A stretch of 64,000 bases of DNA, taken from assembly GCA_044464765.1 (NCBI GenBank), contig JBIQKZ010000006.1:62001-126000 (forward strand), given 5' to 3'. The position numbers were made by a program, and so were the translations under genes. Positions 7,781-16,266 of the stretch are shown one piece after another. Source of the DNA: JBIQKZ01 sp044464765 (GTDB taxonomy: Bacteria > Pseudomonadota > Gammaproteobacteria > Burkholderiales > Burkholderiaceae_B). Each line of letters starts with the position of its first letter. Positions within the stretch are counted from its first letter, which is position 1. Under the pieces are notes generated by a model, which worked only from the letters and a program-made list of their open reading frames with translations, had not been told where the DNA came from and ran no database searches.

Positions 7781-9292
7781 TTAGCGCTCGTTCCGGTTCC
7801 CGCCAGCCCGGTCCGACGTCTGGGTGACATCAACCCCGGGAATGGGCGCGCTGTCAAAATACTCTTCGAAGTCTGACTCGGCATCGGTGCTGGGCACGGA
7901 TGAGGCGGGTGGTGGATCGGCGGTGGCCGCCGCGTAGCCATAGGCATCGTCATCGCCAAGATAATCGGCGGCGCTGGCGCCTATTGGCAACACGCCCTGC
8001 CTGGCATCCGGCGTATCGAGGTCGGATACCGACCCGACATCGACCAGGCCGGGATCCCCGCGCAGATCGGCCGCCGGCAAAATACTGCTGGTGCGGAGCA
8101 AGGGCAATACCCCCGCTACGCCAGAGGCCAAACGCCAGTGCTTCATGGCGTCGGCATCGCGACCCAGGCCGTCGTACAGGTTGCCTAGCAAAGCATGGAT
8201 GCGCACATCGCTGCGGATTCTCATGCTGCGCAGCAGATAGCGTTCCCCTGGGCCCCAAAGCTGCCCATTCAGGCACAAGTTGCCCAGCTCGGCCAGAAGA
8301 TCGGAGTTGTCCGGATGGGCCCTGAGCCAGCCTTCGGCACGGGCCAAGCGCTTGGCGACAAGTTCCGGTGGGCATTGCGAATACGCGTTCAACAAGCGCG
8401 CTTCGAGCTGGATATTCAGCGCTGCCTCGAGAATCTTGCCTGCTTCCTCGTAGCGCCCCGCCTTATCGTGTACCGCTGCGGCAGCCAAGGCAATATCGGG
8501 CAAAAGCTTTTCGTCGGATTTCAAATCGCCCCATACAGACTTGAAACCCTCGATATCGGCCGCCGTGATACGCGCCGCAGCCGAGCTTTCGATCAGGGGC
8601 AGGGCCTGGGCTTTATCGATAACGCCGCGCCGCAGCAGCAACCGTGTAAGCTCGTAGACCTTGTCGTGATCGCCCAATTGCCGATACGCCCTTAGCATAA
8701 GCGTCGCCGCGTGGGAATGCCGCGAACCGGCATCGTGCAAGGGTTGCAGCAAGGCCAGCGCATCCTGCGAGCGGTTCTGGTCGAGATACATTTCGGCTGT
8801 TGCCATGGCGGCCGCTTCCCGCAGGCGCGGCTCGTTGGCGGCGGTTTCACGGACCACCTGAAGCGCTTCATCGCGTCGGACGTAATCGCCCAAATGATGC
8901 GAAGCGCGCGCCAGCGCCAGGCCGGCCAGCACTTTGGTATGGATGGATTTGCTGCGCACCAGCAGCTTGCCCAGCTCTTGCTCTACTTGGCCGTAGCGTC
9001 CTTCCACCAAGCAAATCCAGCCGGACTCCAGTTGCTGGGAGTCTTTTTTCTGAGCGCGTTTCTCGCGCCAGGCGCGCAGACGCTCGGGGCGCGACACCAG
9101 CCAGGCGAGAAAACGTAGCAGCGCATACAAGGCAATGAAAGCGGCAACGACAAGAAGCACGGCCAGAGTAAGCGAGAGTTCGATACGCCATGGCTGGGCA
9201 ATGATCAGCACATTTCCGCCATGCTCGCGCAACACCACGGCCAGAGCCACCGCCAGCACCAATACGATAAACGTCCAGAACCAGGTCCTCAT
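7781..9292 (-). CDS. hemY: HemY-type membrane protein with TPR repeats
   Basis: 503-aa inner-membrane protein of the proteobacterial HemY_N family (not protoporphyrinogen oxidase, which shares the symbol in Bacillus). Two hydrophobic helices lie at residues 3-20 and about 42-65, followed by a helical TPR region containing RAEGWLRAHPDNSDLLAELG and a low-complexity Pro/Ala/Asp tail. It is the last gene of the hemC-hemD-hemX-hemY run, with 3 bp between hemX and hemY. Its molecular role is not established; it is inferred to scaffold or regulate late haem synthesis. Confidence 0.88.
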   Translation of the reverse strand: MRTWFWTFIVLVLAVALAVVLREHGGNVLIIAQPWRIELSLTLAVLLVVAAFIALYALLRFLAWLVSRPERLRAWREKRAQKKDSQQLESGWICLVEGRYGQVEQELGKLLVRSKSIHTKVLAGLALARASHHLGDYVRRDEALQVVRETAANEPRLREAAAMATAEMYLDQNRSQDALALLQPLHDAGSRHSHAATLMLRAYRQLGDHDKVYELTRLLLRRGVIDKAQALPLIESSAAARITAADIEGFKSVWGDLKSDEKLLPDIALAAAAVHDKAGRYEEAGKILEAALNIQLEARLLNAYSQCPPELVAKRLARAEGWLRAHPDNSDLLAELGNLCLNGQLWGPGERYLLRSMRIRSDVRIHALLGNLYDGLGRDADAMKHWRLASGVAGVLPLLRTSSILPAADLRGDPGLVDVGSVSDLDTPDARQGVLPIGASAADYLGDDDAYGYAAATADPPPASSVPSTDAESDFEEYFDSAPIPGVDVTQTSDRAGGNRNER

Positions 9293-9295
9293 GGC

Positions 9296-10609
9296 TTATT
9301 CCTGTGACTGAACCGGCGCCGCCGCAGGGACGAGCGATGGAGAAGCGGCTGCGGCCGGAGCACTCGCAGCCGGCGTGGGGTCGGGCTTGACGACCGAAGA
9401 GGCTGCGCCCTCTTCCGCACCTTCGGGCTGCTGGGCGCTTTCACGCAAGGCCTCTAGCGTTTGGATGCTGTTCTGGACCGTGGGCAAGCGCACTTCCAAC
9501 TGCGTGTCGGCCAGTTGCCGCGCCAAACGGATAGCACGCCGACTTTCAGACGAGTGTTCATCAAACCGGGTTTCCAGAATCTTGACGATGGCACTGGTTT
9601 CCGATTTCCAGATTTCCGTCTGATTCATCAGCAAGGCCAACCGTGCCGTCATGACACGCAAACGCAAATTGTCGCGCAGGCGGCCCGCTTGATCCGGCGA
9701 CATCAGCAAGGCAGCCGCATCGTCGACTTTGCGCACACTGATGAAATCGCCAAGATCGCGCCGCACGGAGGCCCAGGTCTGGGCTGACCAATCCTGGACC
9801 TGCACAAGGCCTTCACGCCACCAAGGCGCATCGGCCTGACCCGGCGTGGCAGCCGCTTTTTCAGGCGTGACGGGGTCTATCGCTTGCCGCGGGGCATCGT
9901 GCGCCAGCGCGGGAGCTGCATCGTCGGGCACCAGCAACGGCGCACTGGCGACCAGGCCGGCCAGTTCGTCCAGTCGGGCGGAAAGGAGATTTATGTCGAT
10001 GGTGGAAGCAGCGCGCAGACGGTCGAGATCGCCGTTGATGGCTTGTTGCAAAGGCGCCAGGGCTGGACGATTGGCTCGAGCCAACTGCGCCTGCGCGGTC
10101 TCGAGTGCGATGATGGCATTGCTGACGTTGCCTGTGAGCAGCAATTGTTGATGCGCAATGGAAACAAGGTGATCGACATCGTTGACGATAGCAAGATCCG
10201 AACCGCGATCAGTGAGCATCTGCAAGGCTTGTTCAAGTCCGTGCACTTGTTCCTGGGACTCGGCCAGCAAGGCGTGCAACTGTTTAAGCTGTTCGTCGTG
10301 CGATTGCGCCAGAGCCAGCGCTTGCCCGGCTTGGCCACTAGCCTGCTGCGCCGCGCTGGCGCTGCTTTGCGCCTGCCGGGTTAGCTGATCTTGCGCACTG
10401 CGGTAATTGCGATCCTGGTACCACAGCCCCGCTGCGAGCGCGATGGCAATCAGCAAAACCACCACCAGAGCGACAGGCGCGAACGATTTCTTCTTGCCTG
10501 ATGGCTTGCGAGCGGCCGGAGGCTGGCTGCCCGCGCCACCCGTGGATGTTTTGGACTGGGCCGCAGCGTGCGTGTCGGCCGGCTGGTTCTCGGTTTTAGA
10601 TTCAGTCAT
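9296..10609 (-). CDS. hemX: HemX, uroporphyrinogen-III C-methyltransferase-like membrane protein
   Basis: 437 aa. A cytoplasmic amino end rich in Gln, Ala and Lys is followed by one membrane helix (about residues 46-66, APVALVVVLLIAIALAAGL), a coiled-coil segment rich in Gln/Ala (DQLTRQAQSSASAAQQASG) and the HemX domain. The carboxyl tail is Ala/Pro-rich low complexity. It has no methyltransferase motifs despite the historical family name. It sits between hemD (27 bp away) and hemY (3 bp). Confidence 0.88.
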   Translation of the reverse strand: MTESKTENQPADTHAAAQSKTSTGGAGSQPPAARKPSGKKKSFAPVALVVVLLIAIALAAGLWYQDRNYRSAQDQLTRQAQSSASAAQQASGQAGQALALAQSHDEQLKQLHALLAESQEQVHGLEQALQMLTDRGSDLAIVNDVDHLVSIAHQQLLLTGNVSNAIIALETAQAQLARANRPALAPLQQAINGDLDRLRAASTIDINLLSARLDELAGLVASAPLLVPDDAAPALAHDAPRQAIDPVTPEKAAATPGQADAPWWREGLVQVQDWSAQTWASVRRDLGDFISVRKVDDAAALLMSPDQAGRLRDNLRLRVMTARLALLMNQTEIWKSETSAIVKILETRFDEHSSESRRAIRLARQLADTQLEVRLPTVQNSIQTLEALRESAQQPEGAEEGAASSVVKPDPTPAASAPAAAASPSLVPAAAPVQSQE

Positions 10610-10636
10610 GACCAGATTGTAATCCTTAGCATCTTT

Positions 10637-11455
10637 CTATAGGGAAACCAGCGAATGCATCTGCGTAAATATGGCATCATCATCGGGCTGGCAGAGCGAT
10701 ATGCCATCGGTCAGGCTTTGACCAGGCAGCGTTGTCAGAACGTGCTGCAGGCGCCTGGCCACACGAGGATGTATCACGACAAAACGAGCAGTGTTCCAAT
10801 GATCCTGCAAGCCTTGCTCCGCCATTTTTGCATGAAATGCACTGACGCTCTCGGTACTGGTCAGCAGGTAAACCCCTTGCCGCCCCCTATGCACATGATG
10901 TTGCAAGGCGCTCAATTGCTCGCTTGGCCAGGCGGCCGGCACGCGCTCATACACCGCCAGGCGCGTCACCTGCGCTCCGTGCGCTTCAAACTGGCTTCCC
11001 AGCCATTCCCTGCCTGTCTGTCCGCGGACGATCAGCACACGCTTGATGGTCGGAAGGAAAGGTTGAAGCGTTGCCCAGAGAGATTCGGAATCTTGCGGCA
11101 CATGGCGCGAGGGATGAACGATGGTGGCGCCTTCCATGGCCTGCGACCGCATAAGTTGGCTTGCGCTGCTTCGCCCCACCGTCGCGGCGACTGTCCGCCG
11201 GGGCCAACGCGACTGCGCATCGCCTTTGGTCCAGCCGTCCAGATAGAAACGCACAGCGTTGCCACTGACAAAAATGACCAGGTCAAACTCGTCCGGCGAG
11301 GGCAACCCATTCGGCGCAAGCGGCAAGGGTTGAATCGCAAGCGCCGGCAACAGCAAGGCCTCGATGCCCTGCTGTTCGAGTCGTTGCGCCAACAGCTCAT
11401 TTTTGCCCACGGGTCGGGTCAGGACGACAAAAGGAGAATGGCCGAGACCCGACAT
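10637..11455 (-). CDS. hemD: Uroporphyrinogen-III synthase
   Basis: Cyclises hydroxymethylbilane with D-ring inversion. The two-domain HemD fold is recognisable from VVLTRPVGKNELLAQRLEQQGIEALLLPAL at the start and YLLTSTESVSAFHAKM plus FVVIHPRVARRLQ near the end (key elements TRP, TSTESV, HPRVA). Sequence conservation in this family is low; identity is reinforced by position 9 bp after hemC. 272 aa. Confidence 0.92.
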   Translation of the reverse strand: MSGLGHSPFVVLTRPVGKNELLAQRLEQQGIEALLLPALAIQPLPLAPNGLPSPDEFDLVIFVSGNAVRFYLDGWTKGDAQSRWPRRTVAATVGRSSASQLMRSQAMEGATIVHPSRHVPQDSESLWATLQPFLPTIKRVLIVRGQTGREWLGSQFEAHGAQVTRLAVYERVPAAWPSEQLSALQHHVHRGRQGVYLLTSTESVSAFHAKMAEQGLQDHWNTARFVVIHPRVARRLQHVLTTLPGQSLTDGISLCQPDDDAIFTQMHSLVSL

Positions 11456-11464
11456 GCGCGGTCC

Positions 11465-12412
11465 TTAGGGCTGGCCGGCGCCGTCTGCAAGCCGCTGAAG
11501 AATTGGACGCGCGCCGTTAGCCAGAAGTTCGTGGGCAACCTGCCGGCCCAACACCGCCGCCTGCCCTGGCAAGCCGGATGCTTGCGAGCGGATAATGACC
11601 GATCCATCGGGCTCGGCCACCAGGGCGCTTAGCGCCAACTGGCCATTATCGATGCTGGCGTAAGCCGCCAAGGGCACCTGGCAGGATCCGCCCAGCTCGA
11701 AGGAAACGGTACGCTCGGCGATCGAGCACGCAGTCGCCTCGGCACTGGCGAGCGGCGCCAGCCACTGATGCATGTCGGAACGGTCCGCAAGCACCTCGAT
11801 ACCCAAAGCCCCTTGCCCAGCGGCGGGAAGGCTTTGCTGGACGCTTAGATGACTGCGAATGCGCTGCTCCAGGCCCAATCTGCGTAAGCCCGCGGCCGCC
11901 AGAATGATTGCTGCATATTCGCCGCGATCGAGCTTGGCCAGGCGCGTATCCAGATTGCCGCGCAGCGGCTGCACCACCAAGTGGGGATACGAGGCGCGCA
12001 ACTGCGACTCACGCCGCAGACTGGACGTGCCAACAACGGCGCCCTGAGGCAATTGATCAAGCGACTCGTAGAGATTGGACACCAGCGCATCACGCGGGTC
12101 GTCGCGCGACAAAATAACGGGCAAGGCAAACGGATGTTGCAGATCGACCGGTACGTCTTTCAGCGAATGAACCGCCAGATCCGCCCTGCCGTCCAGCAAG
12201 GCGGTTTCAAGCTCTTTGACAAACAACCCTTTGCCGCCTACCTTGGACAGGCTGCGATCGAGAATACGGTCGCCCTTGGTCGACATGGTCAGCAAGCTGA
12301 CATCGCTATCTGGATAGCGCTGAATCAGCAGATCGCGGACATGATTCGCCTGCCAAAGGGCAAGTCGGCTGGCGCGAGTGGCGATGATGAGTTTCTTGGG
12401 TGCAGCGACCAT
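11465..12412 (-). CDS. hemC: Porphobilinogen deaminase (hydroxymethylbilane synthase)
   Basis: Polymerises four porphobilinogens. TRASRLALWQA opens the protein, VHSLKDVP carries the catalytic Asp (D86), and GGSCQVPLAAYA contains the Cys (about 245) that anchors the dipyrromethane cofactor. The ATG at 12412 gives 315 aa, the family's usual length. An upstream in-frame TTG would add ten residues but would overlap the small gene in front, so it was rejected. The ATG lies 4 bp after that small gene's stop, suggesting translational coupling. Confidence 0.95.
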   Translation of the reverse strand: MVAAPKKLIIATRASRLALWQANHVRDLLIQRYPDSDVSLLTMSTKGDRILDRSLSKVGGKGLFVKELETALLDGRADLAVHSLKDVPVDLQHPFALPVILSRDDPRDALVSNLYESLDQLPQGAVVGTSSLRRESQLRASYPHLVVQPLRGNLDTRLAKLDRGEYAAIILAAAGLRRLGLEQRIRSHLSVQQSLPAAGQGALGIEVLADRSDMHQWLAPLASAEATACSIAERTVSFELGGSCQVPLAAYASIDNGQLALSALVAEPDGSVIIRSQASGLPGQAAVLGRQVAHELLANGARPILQRLADGAGQP

Positions 12413-12416
12413 TGCT

Positions 12417-12545
12417 TCAACTGACAAACTGGTTGACCACAATCGCGGCGATGATGCCGATTATGGCGAGCACGAACAGCCCTTTAAGCAGCGACATGCC
12501 CTCTTCGCCATCTTTTTTCTGGTCGGAGGATTTAAACAGGCCCAT
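12417..12545 (-). CDS. 42-aa one-helix membrane protein between TerC and hemC
   Basis: Encodes a charged head (MGLFKSSDQKKDGEEG) and one hydrophobic helix (LLKGLFVLAIIGIIAAIVV) ending NQFVS. The ATG overlaps the 3' end of the TerC gene by 14 bp and is preceded by AAAGGA at ideal spacing; the stop is 4 bp before hemC. The combination of a strong ribosome site, membrane-like composition and snug packing between two genes supports a real gene. No family recognised. Confidence 0.7.
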   Translation of the reverse strand: MGLFKSSDQKKDGEEGMSLLKGLFVLAIIGIIAAIVVNQFVS

Positions 12546-13251
12546 GAGATTTTCCTTTGGCCGAAGCCTTGCGCGCCGCGAACCACTTGCCGATTAAAAC
12601 AACGACAACTGCACCGACGACTTCCGCCGCTAGTTTAACCGTACCCGATATCTGGCCGACTTGATCAACGACAAACACATCGGTAACCAGCATGCCGCCC
12701 GCAATCCAGCCCAGCAAGGCAGCGCCAAACGTAACCACCAGCGGAAAGCGGTCGATCAGCTTGAGCACCAGGGTGCTGCCCCAGATAATGATGGGCACGC
12801 TCAGCAGAAGACCGAAGATTACATAGCCCAACTGATGGTCCGGGATGGTGTTCTGCGCTGCGCCCGCAATAGCAATGACGTTGTCCAGGCTCATGACGAA
12901 ATCCGCGATCAGTATGGTCTTGACGGCTGCCCAGACCGAACTGCTTGCTTTGATGCCGTCATGATGCTCGTCATCGGGAATCAGCAGCTTGATCCCGATC
13001 CACAACAATAGCAGGCCACCCACGATTTTCAGGAAAGGTATGGCCAACAGGGTCAGGGCAAAGGCGATCAGCGCCACGCGCAGAAAAATCGCACCCGCCG
13101 TGCCCCATAGAATCCCCTGGATGCGTTGGCGATGCTCCAGCTTGCGGCAGGCAAGAGCAATCACTACCGCATTGTCGCCGCCCAGCAAAATGTCGATCAT
13201 GATGATCTGAAGCAATGCCCCCCAATGAAGGGTCTCGATAAACTCTAGCAT
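12532..13251 (-). CDS. TerC-family integral membrane protein
   Basis: 239 aa from the ATG at 13251, which has AGGAA five bases upstream; the frame is open further upstream but that part is basic and non-homologous in character. Seven or so hydrophobic helices. The two TerC motifs IDILLGGDNAVVIALA and DFVMSLDNVIAIAG carry the paired acidic residues thought to bind a metal ion (Mn2+ or Ca2+). Relatives take part in Mn efflux or in metalating exported proteins. It lies just upstream of the small membrane gene and the haem genes. Confidence 0.9.
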   Translation of the reverse strand: MLEFIETLHWGALLQIIMIDILLGGDNAVVIALACRKLEHRQRIQGILWGTAGAIFLRVALIAFALTLLAIPFLKIVGGLLLLWIGIKLLIPDDEHHDGIKASSSVWAAVKTILIADFVMSLDNVIAIAGAAQNTIPDHQLGYVIFGLLLSVPIIIWGSTLVLKLIDRFPLVVTFGAALLGWIAGGMLVTDVFVVDQVGQISGTVKLAAEVVGAVVVVLIGKWFAARKASAKGKSHGPV

Positions 13252-13372
13252 CTGAATTCCTGTGTTTGCAGCGCGATAAGCTGCGGGCCATGGTGAAGGT
13301 ACGGGCGCCACCGACCCCGAATGATGCAGGAGGCATGACGATCGCAGCCAATTATAGTGAATTGGTGGACGC

Positions 13373-13400
13373 AAAAAGGCTCGCTAACGCGAGCCTTTTT
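13373..13400 (-). terminator. Bidirectional-type terminator after sucD
   Basis: AAAAAGGCTCGC-taac-GCGAGCCTTTTT is a perfect 12-bp stem with a 4-base loop, flanked by A and T runs so it could work in either direction. It lies 51 bp past the sucD stop; no plus-strand gene ends here. Confidence 0.9.
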
Positions 13401-13451
13401 GTACGGCAGTGTAACCACGGCAAGCGCCATACCGGCCGCCAGGCGCCGGGA

Positions 13452-14333
13452 TTACAGCACCGATTTAAGCAACTTGCCCATTTCAGAAGGATCGCGTGTG
13501 GTGCGAATACCGCACGCTTCCATGATTTCCAGCTTGGCGTCAGCCGTATCGGCACCGCCCGAAATCAGGGCGCCAGCATGGCCCATGCGCTTTCCTGCGG
13601 GTGCGGTGACGCCTGCAATGAAGCCAACCACCGGTTTGGTCATGTTGTCTTTGGCCCATTCTGCGGCATTGACTTCGTCCGGCCCGCCGATTTCACCGAT
13701 CATGACGACCGCATCGGTGTCGGGATCTTCGTTGAACATCTTCAGGACGTCCTGGTGCTTCAAGCCATTGATGGGATCGCCGCCAATACCCACGGCCGTG
13801 GACTGCCCAAGACCGAGTTCGGTCAGTTGCGCAACGGCTTCATACGTCAGCGTGCCGGAGCGGCTGACGACGCCGATCCGCCCCTTGCGGGAAATATGGC
13901 CGGGCATGATGCCGATCTTCAGTTCATCTGGCGTAATCAGGCCTGGGCAGTTCGGCCCCAGCAGCAGGGTTTTCTTGTTCTGGTCGCGCATACGGTTACG
14001 CACTTCCAACATATCGCGAACCGGAATGCCTTCGGTAATGCAGATGACCAAGTCCAGGTCGGCATCCACCGCTTCCCAAATGGCGGCGGCAGCGCCGGCG
14101 GGCGGGACATAAATAACCGAAACAGTGGCTCCGGTCTGTGCTTTGGCTTCTTTGACGGTTCCAAAAATAGGTACGCCTTCGAAATCCTGGCCGGCCTTCT
14201 TGGGGTGTACGCCCGCAACGAAGGCTTCTTTGCCATTGGCGTACTCCCGGCAGTAGTGAGTATGGAATTGACCCGTTTTGCCGGTAATTCCCTGGGTAAT
14301 GACTTTAGTGTCTTTGTTGATCAAGATCGACAT
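13452..14333 (-). CDS. sucD: Succinyl-CoA synthetase alpha subunit
   Basis: TCA-cycle enzyme subunit that binds CoA and carries the phosphohistidine. 293 aa. TQGITGKTGQFHT is the CoA-binding Rossmann start, GPNCPGLITP is typical, and H252 in KRMGHAGALISGG is the phosphorylated His. It is separated from sucC by 21 bp, in the usual sucC-sucD order, and followed by a strong terminator. Confidence 0.97.
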   Translation of the reverse strand: MSILINKDTKVITQGITGKTGQFHTHYCREYANGKEAFVAGVHPKKAGQDFEGVPIFGTVKEAKAQTGATVSVIYVPPAGAAAAIWEAVDADLDLVICITEGIPVRDMLEVRNRMRDQNKKTLLLGPNCPGLITPDELKIGIMPGHISRKGRIGVVSRSGTLTYEAVAQLTELGLGQSTAVGIGGDPINGLKHQDVLKMFNEDPDTDAVVMIGEIGGPDEVNAAEWAKDNMTKPVVGFIAGVTAPAGKRMGHAGALISGGADTADAKLEIMEACGIRTTRDPSEMGKLLKSVL

Positions 14334-14354
14334 TTACAAATCCTCGGCAAATTC

Positions 14355-15515
14355 TTATTTCGCGGCGGCTACGACTTTGGTCGCGGCTTCGGCCATGGTA
14401 TCGGCGCTAATGATGGGCAGGCCCGACTCAGCCAGCAGCTTCTTGCCCAACTCTTCGTTGGTGCCCTTCATGCGTACAACCAATGGCACGCTGAGGTTCA
14501 CGGCCTTGCACGCTGCAATCACGCCTTCGGCAATGATGTCGCAACGCATGATACCGCCGAAGATATTGACCAGAATGGCCTTCACACCTTCGTTCTTGAG
14601 CATGATCTTGAACGCTTCGGTAACCTTCTCGGCGGTGGCGCCGCCGCCGACGTCAAGGAAGTTGGCCGGTTCGCCGCCAAACAACTTGATGGTGTCCATC
14701 GTGGCCATGGCCAAGCCGGCGCCGTTGACCAGGCAGCCGATGTTGCCATCGAGCTGGATATAGGCCAGGTCGAACTTGCTGGCTTCGATCTCGGCGGGAT
14801 CTTCTTCGTCGAGGTCGCGATAGGCGACGATTTCAGGATGACGGAACAGCGCGTTGGAATCGAAATTGAACTTGGCGTCCAGGGCGATGATGTCGCCGGA
14901 GCCGGTCAGGATCAGAGGATTGATCTCGGCCAGCGAGGCATCGGTTTCCCAATAGGCCTTATACAGTTTCTGGAATTCGGCGGCAGCCTTGCCAACCGAG
15001 GCCTCGGGCACGCCTATGCCGCGCGCCAGCTCGGCCGCTTCGCTGTCGGTGAGACCCGTTTTGGGGTCCACGAAAACTTTCAGAATCTTCTCGGGCGTTG
15101 CTTCAGCGACCTCTTCGACGTCCATGCCGCCTTCGCTGGACGCCATGACCGCCACGCGCTGCGTGCCTCGATCAGTGACGATGCCGACGTAATATTCCTT
15201 TTTGATGTCGGCGCCTTCCTCGATGAGCAAACGCCCTACCTTCTGGCCCGCCGCCCCGGTTTGATGGGTAACCAGTTGCATGCCCAGGATTTCAGACGCG
15301 AGCTGACGCACTTCGTCGATTGAGCGAGCCAACTTGACCCCGCCGCCCTTGCCTCGGCCGCCTGCGTGGATTTGCGCCTTGACAACCCATACCGGGCCAC
15401 CCAGCTTCTCGGCGGCGGCGACGGCCTCGTCAACGGAAAACGCTGGAATCCCGCGAGGCACCGTCACGCCAAATTGTCTTAGCAGTTCCTTGCCTTGATA
15501 CTCATGAATTTTCAT
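14355..15515 (-). CDS. sucC: Succinyl-CoA synthetase beta subunit
   Basis: 386-aa ATP-grasp subunit. MKIHEYQGKELLRQFGV at the start, the nucleotide-binding KAQIHAGGRGKGGGVKLA glycine loop, and LVNGAGLAMATMD plus NIFGGIMRCD near the carboxyl end are all standard. Pairs with sucD directly downstream. The first gene of the two-gene operon; its promoter should lie in 15516-15603. Confidence 0.97.
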   Translation of the reverse strand: MKIHEYQGKELLRQFGVTVPRGIPAFSVDEAVAAAEKLGGPVWVVKAQIHAGGRGKGGGVKLARSIDEVRQLASEILGMQLVTHQTGAAGQKVGRLLIEEGADIKKEYYVGIVTDRGTQRVAVMASSEGGMDVEEVAEATPEKILKVFVDPKTGLTDSEAAELARGIGVPEASVGKAAAEFQKLYKAYWETDASLAEINPLILTGSGDIIALDAKFNFDSNALFRHPEIVAYRDLDEEDPAEIEASKFDLAYIQLDGNIGCLVNGAGLAMATMDTIKLFGGEPANFLDVGGGATAEKVTEAFKIMLKNEGVKAILVNIFGGIMRCDIIAEGVIAACKAVNLSVPLVVRMKGTNEELGKKLLAESGLPIISADTMAEAATKVVAAAK

Positions 15516-15603
15516 TTGTTACCTGTCAGAACGTAAAAAATTGGAAAAAAAGCTCGCCTGGTAGCCGCAATGCGCACATTTGCCGGCTGGGTTCATCAAG
15601 AAA

Positions 15604-16182
15604 CTACTCGCGCTTTGGCTTGGCCTGCGCCATATACCATTCGGGGTAAAACTTGGCAGCCACCGGACCATCCAGCCTCAGGGCATGACAACCTTCAAGC
15701 TGAAACGGCCGGCTGGTTTTAGGTTCGAGCGCCGGTTCATTCTTCTTGCGTCGCTTACCCGCCATGGACTGTATCGCCACCGTCGGCAATACATAGGAAA
15801 GCTCGGTAATATGCGTACAGCCCGCCGTGCGGCCAAAGCGCTCTTTGACGGTATGGCGAAAGCCACGCAGCAGATTCATGCCCACCAAATCTTTGTAATC
15901 GGGCGCAATGGCGAAACAGAACTCGTTGTATGGCGCCGCTTCGTAGGCTGCCACAGCATCGGTGATGGTGAACTCGTCGTTGATGGTCACCCGCAGATGC
16001 ATATGATGCACGGGATCGCCCGCCACATGCGTTTGGCCCCCGTGCCTGGGGAAATCGTACGCCTTGACATCGAGCAACTGGGCGTCGAGATCCCACTGCC
16101 CATCGCTGCGCGCATATGCATCCACGCGTATGGTGCGCGTATGCAAAGGCTCGCGGGGGACTGTGGGCGGCGGCAGGGGCAT
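15604..16182 (-). CDS. DUF2889-family protein
   Basis: 192 aa from the ATG at 16182. Recognised by HTRTIRVDAYARSDGQWDLD, the conserved GDPVHHMHLRVTIND, and GCTHITELSYVLPTVAIQ near residue 140. The family has no established function. The conserved His, Cys and acidic residues (HHMH, GCTH) hint at metal binding, which is inference. The gene lies alone between sucC and metE. An in-frame TTG two codons earlier is an alternative start. Confidence 0.82.
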   Translation of the reverse strand: MPLPPPTVPREPLHTRTIRVDAYARSDGQWDLDAQLLDVKAYDFPRHGGQTHVAGDPVHHMHLRVTINDEFTITDAVAAYEAAPYNEFCFAIAPDYKDLVGMNLLRGFRHTVKERFGRTAGCTHITELSYVLPTVAIQSMAGKRRKKNEPALEPKTSRPFQLEGCHALRLDGPVAAKFYPEWYMAQAKPKRE

Positions 16183-16266
16183 TGACAAGGATGGGCGAAA
16201 AATAGCGATAAACCTTGTAAGTATAACTCAGGCAAATCCTGCACACCGTTCAGACACTCCCCCTGC

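Noticed and set aside
13266..15323. Long plus-strand open frame of 685 codons opposite sucCD
   Set aside because: It is antisense to two certain genes. The His/Gly/Asp-rich composition is what high-GC genes produce on the opposite strand, and no ribosome site or family motif is present.
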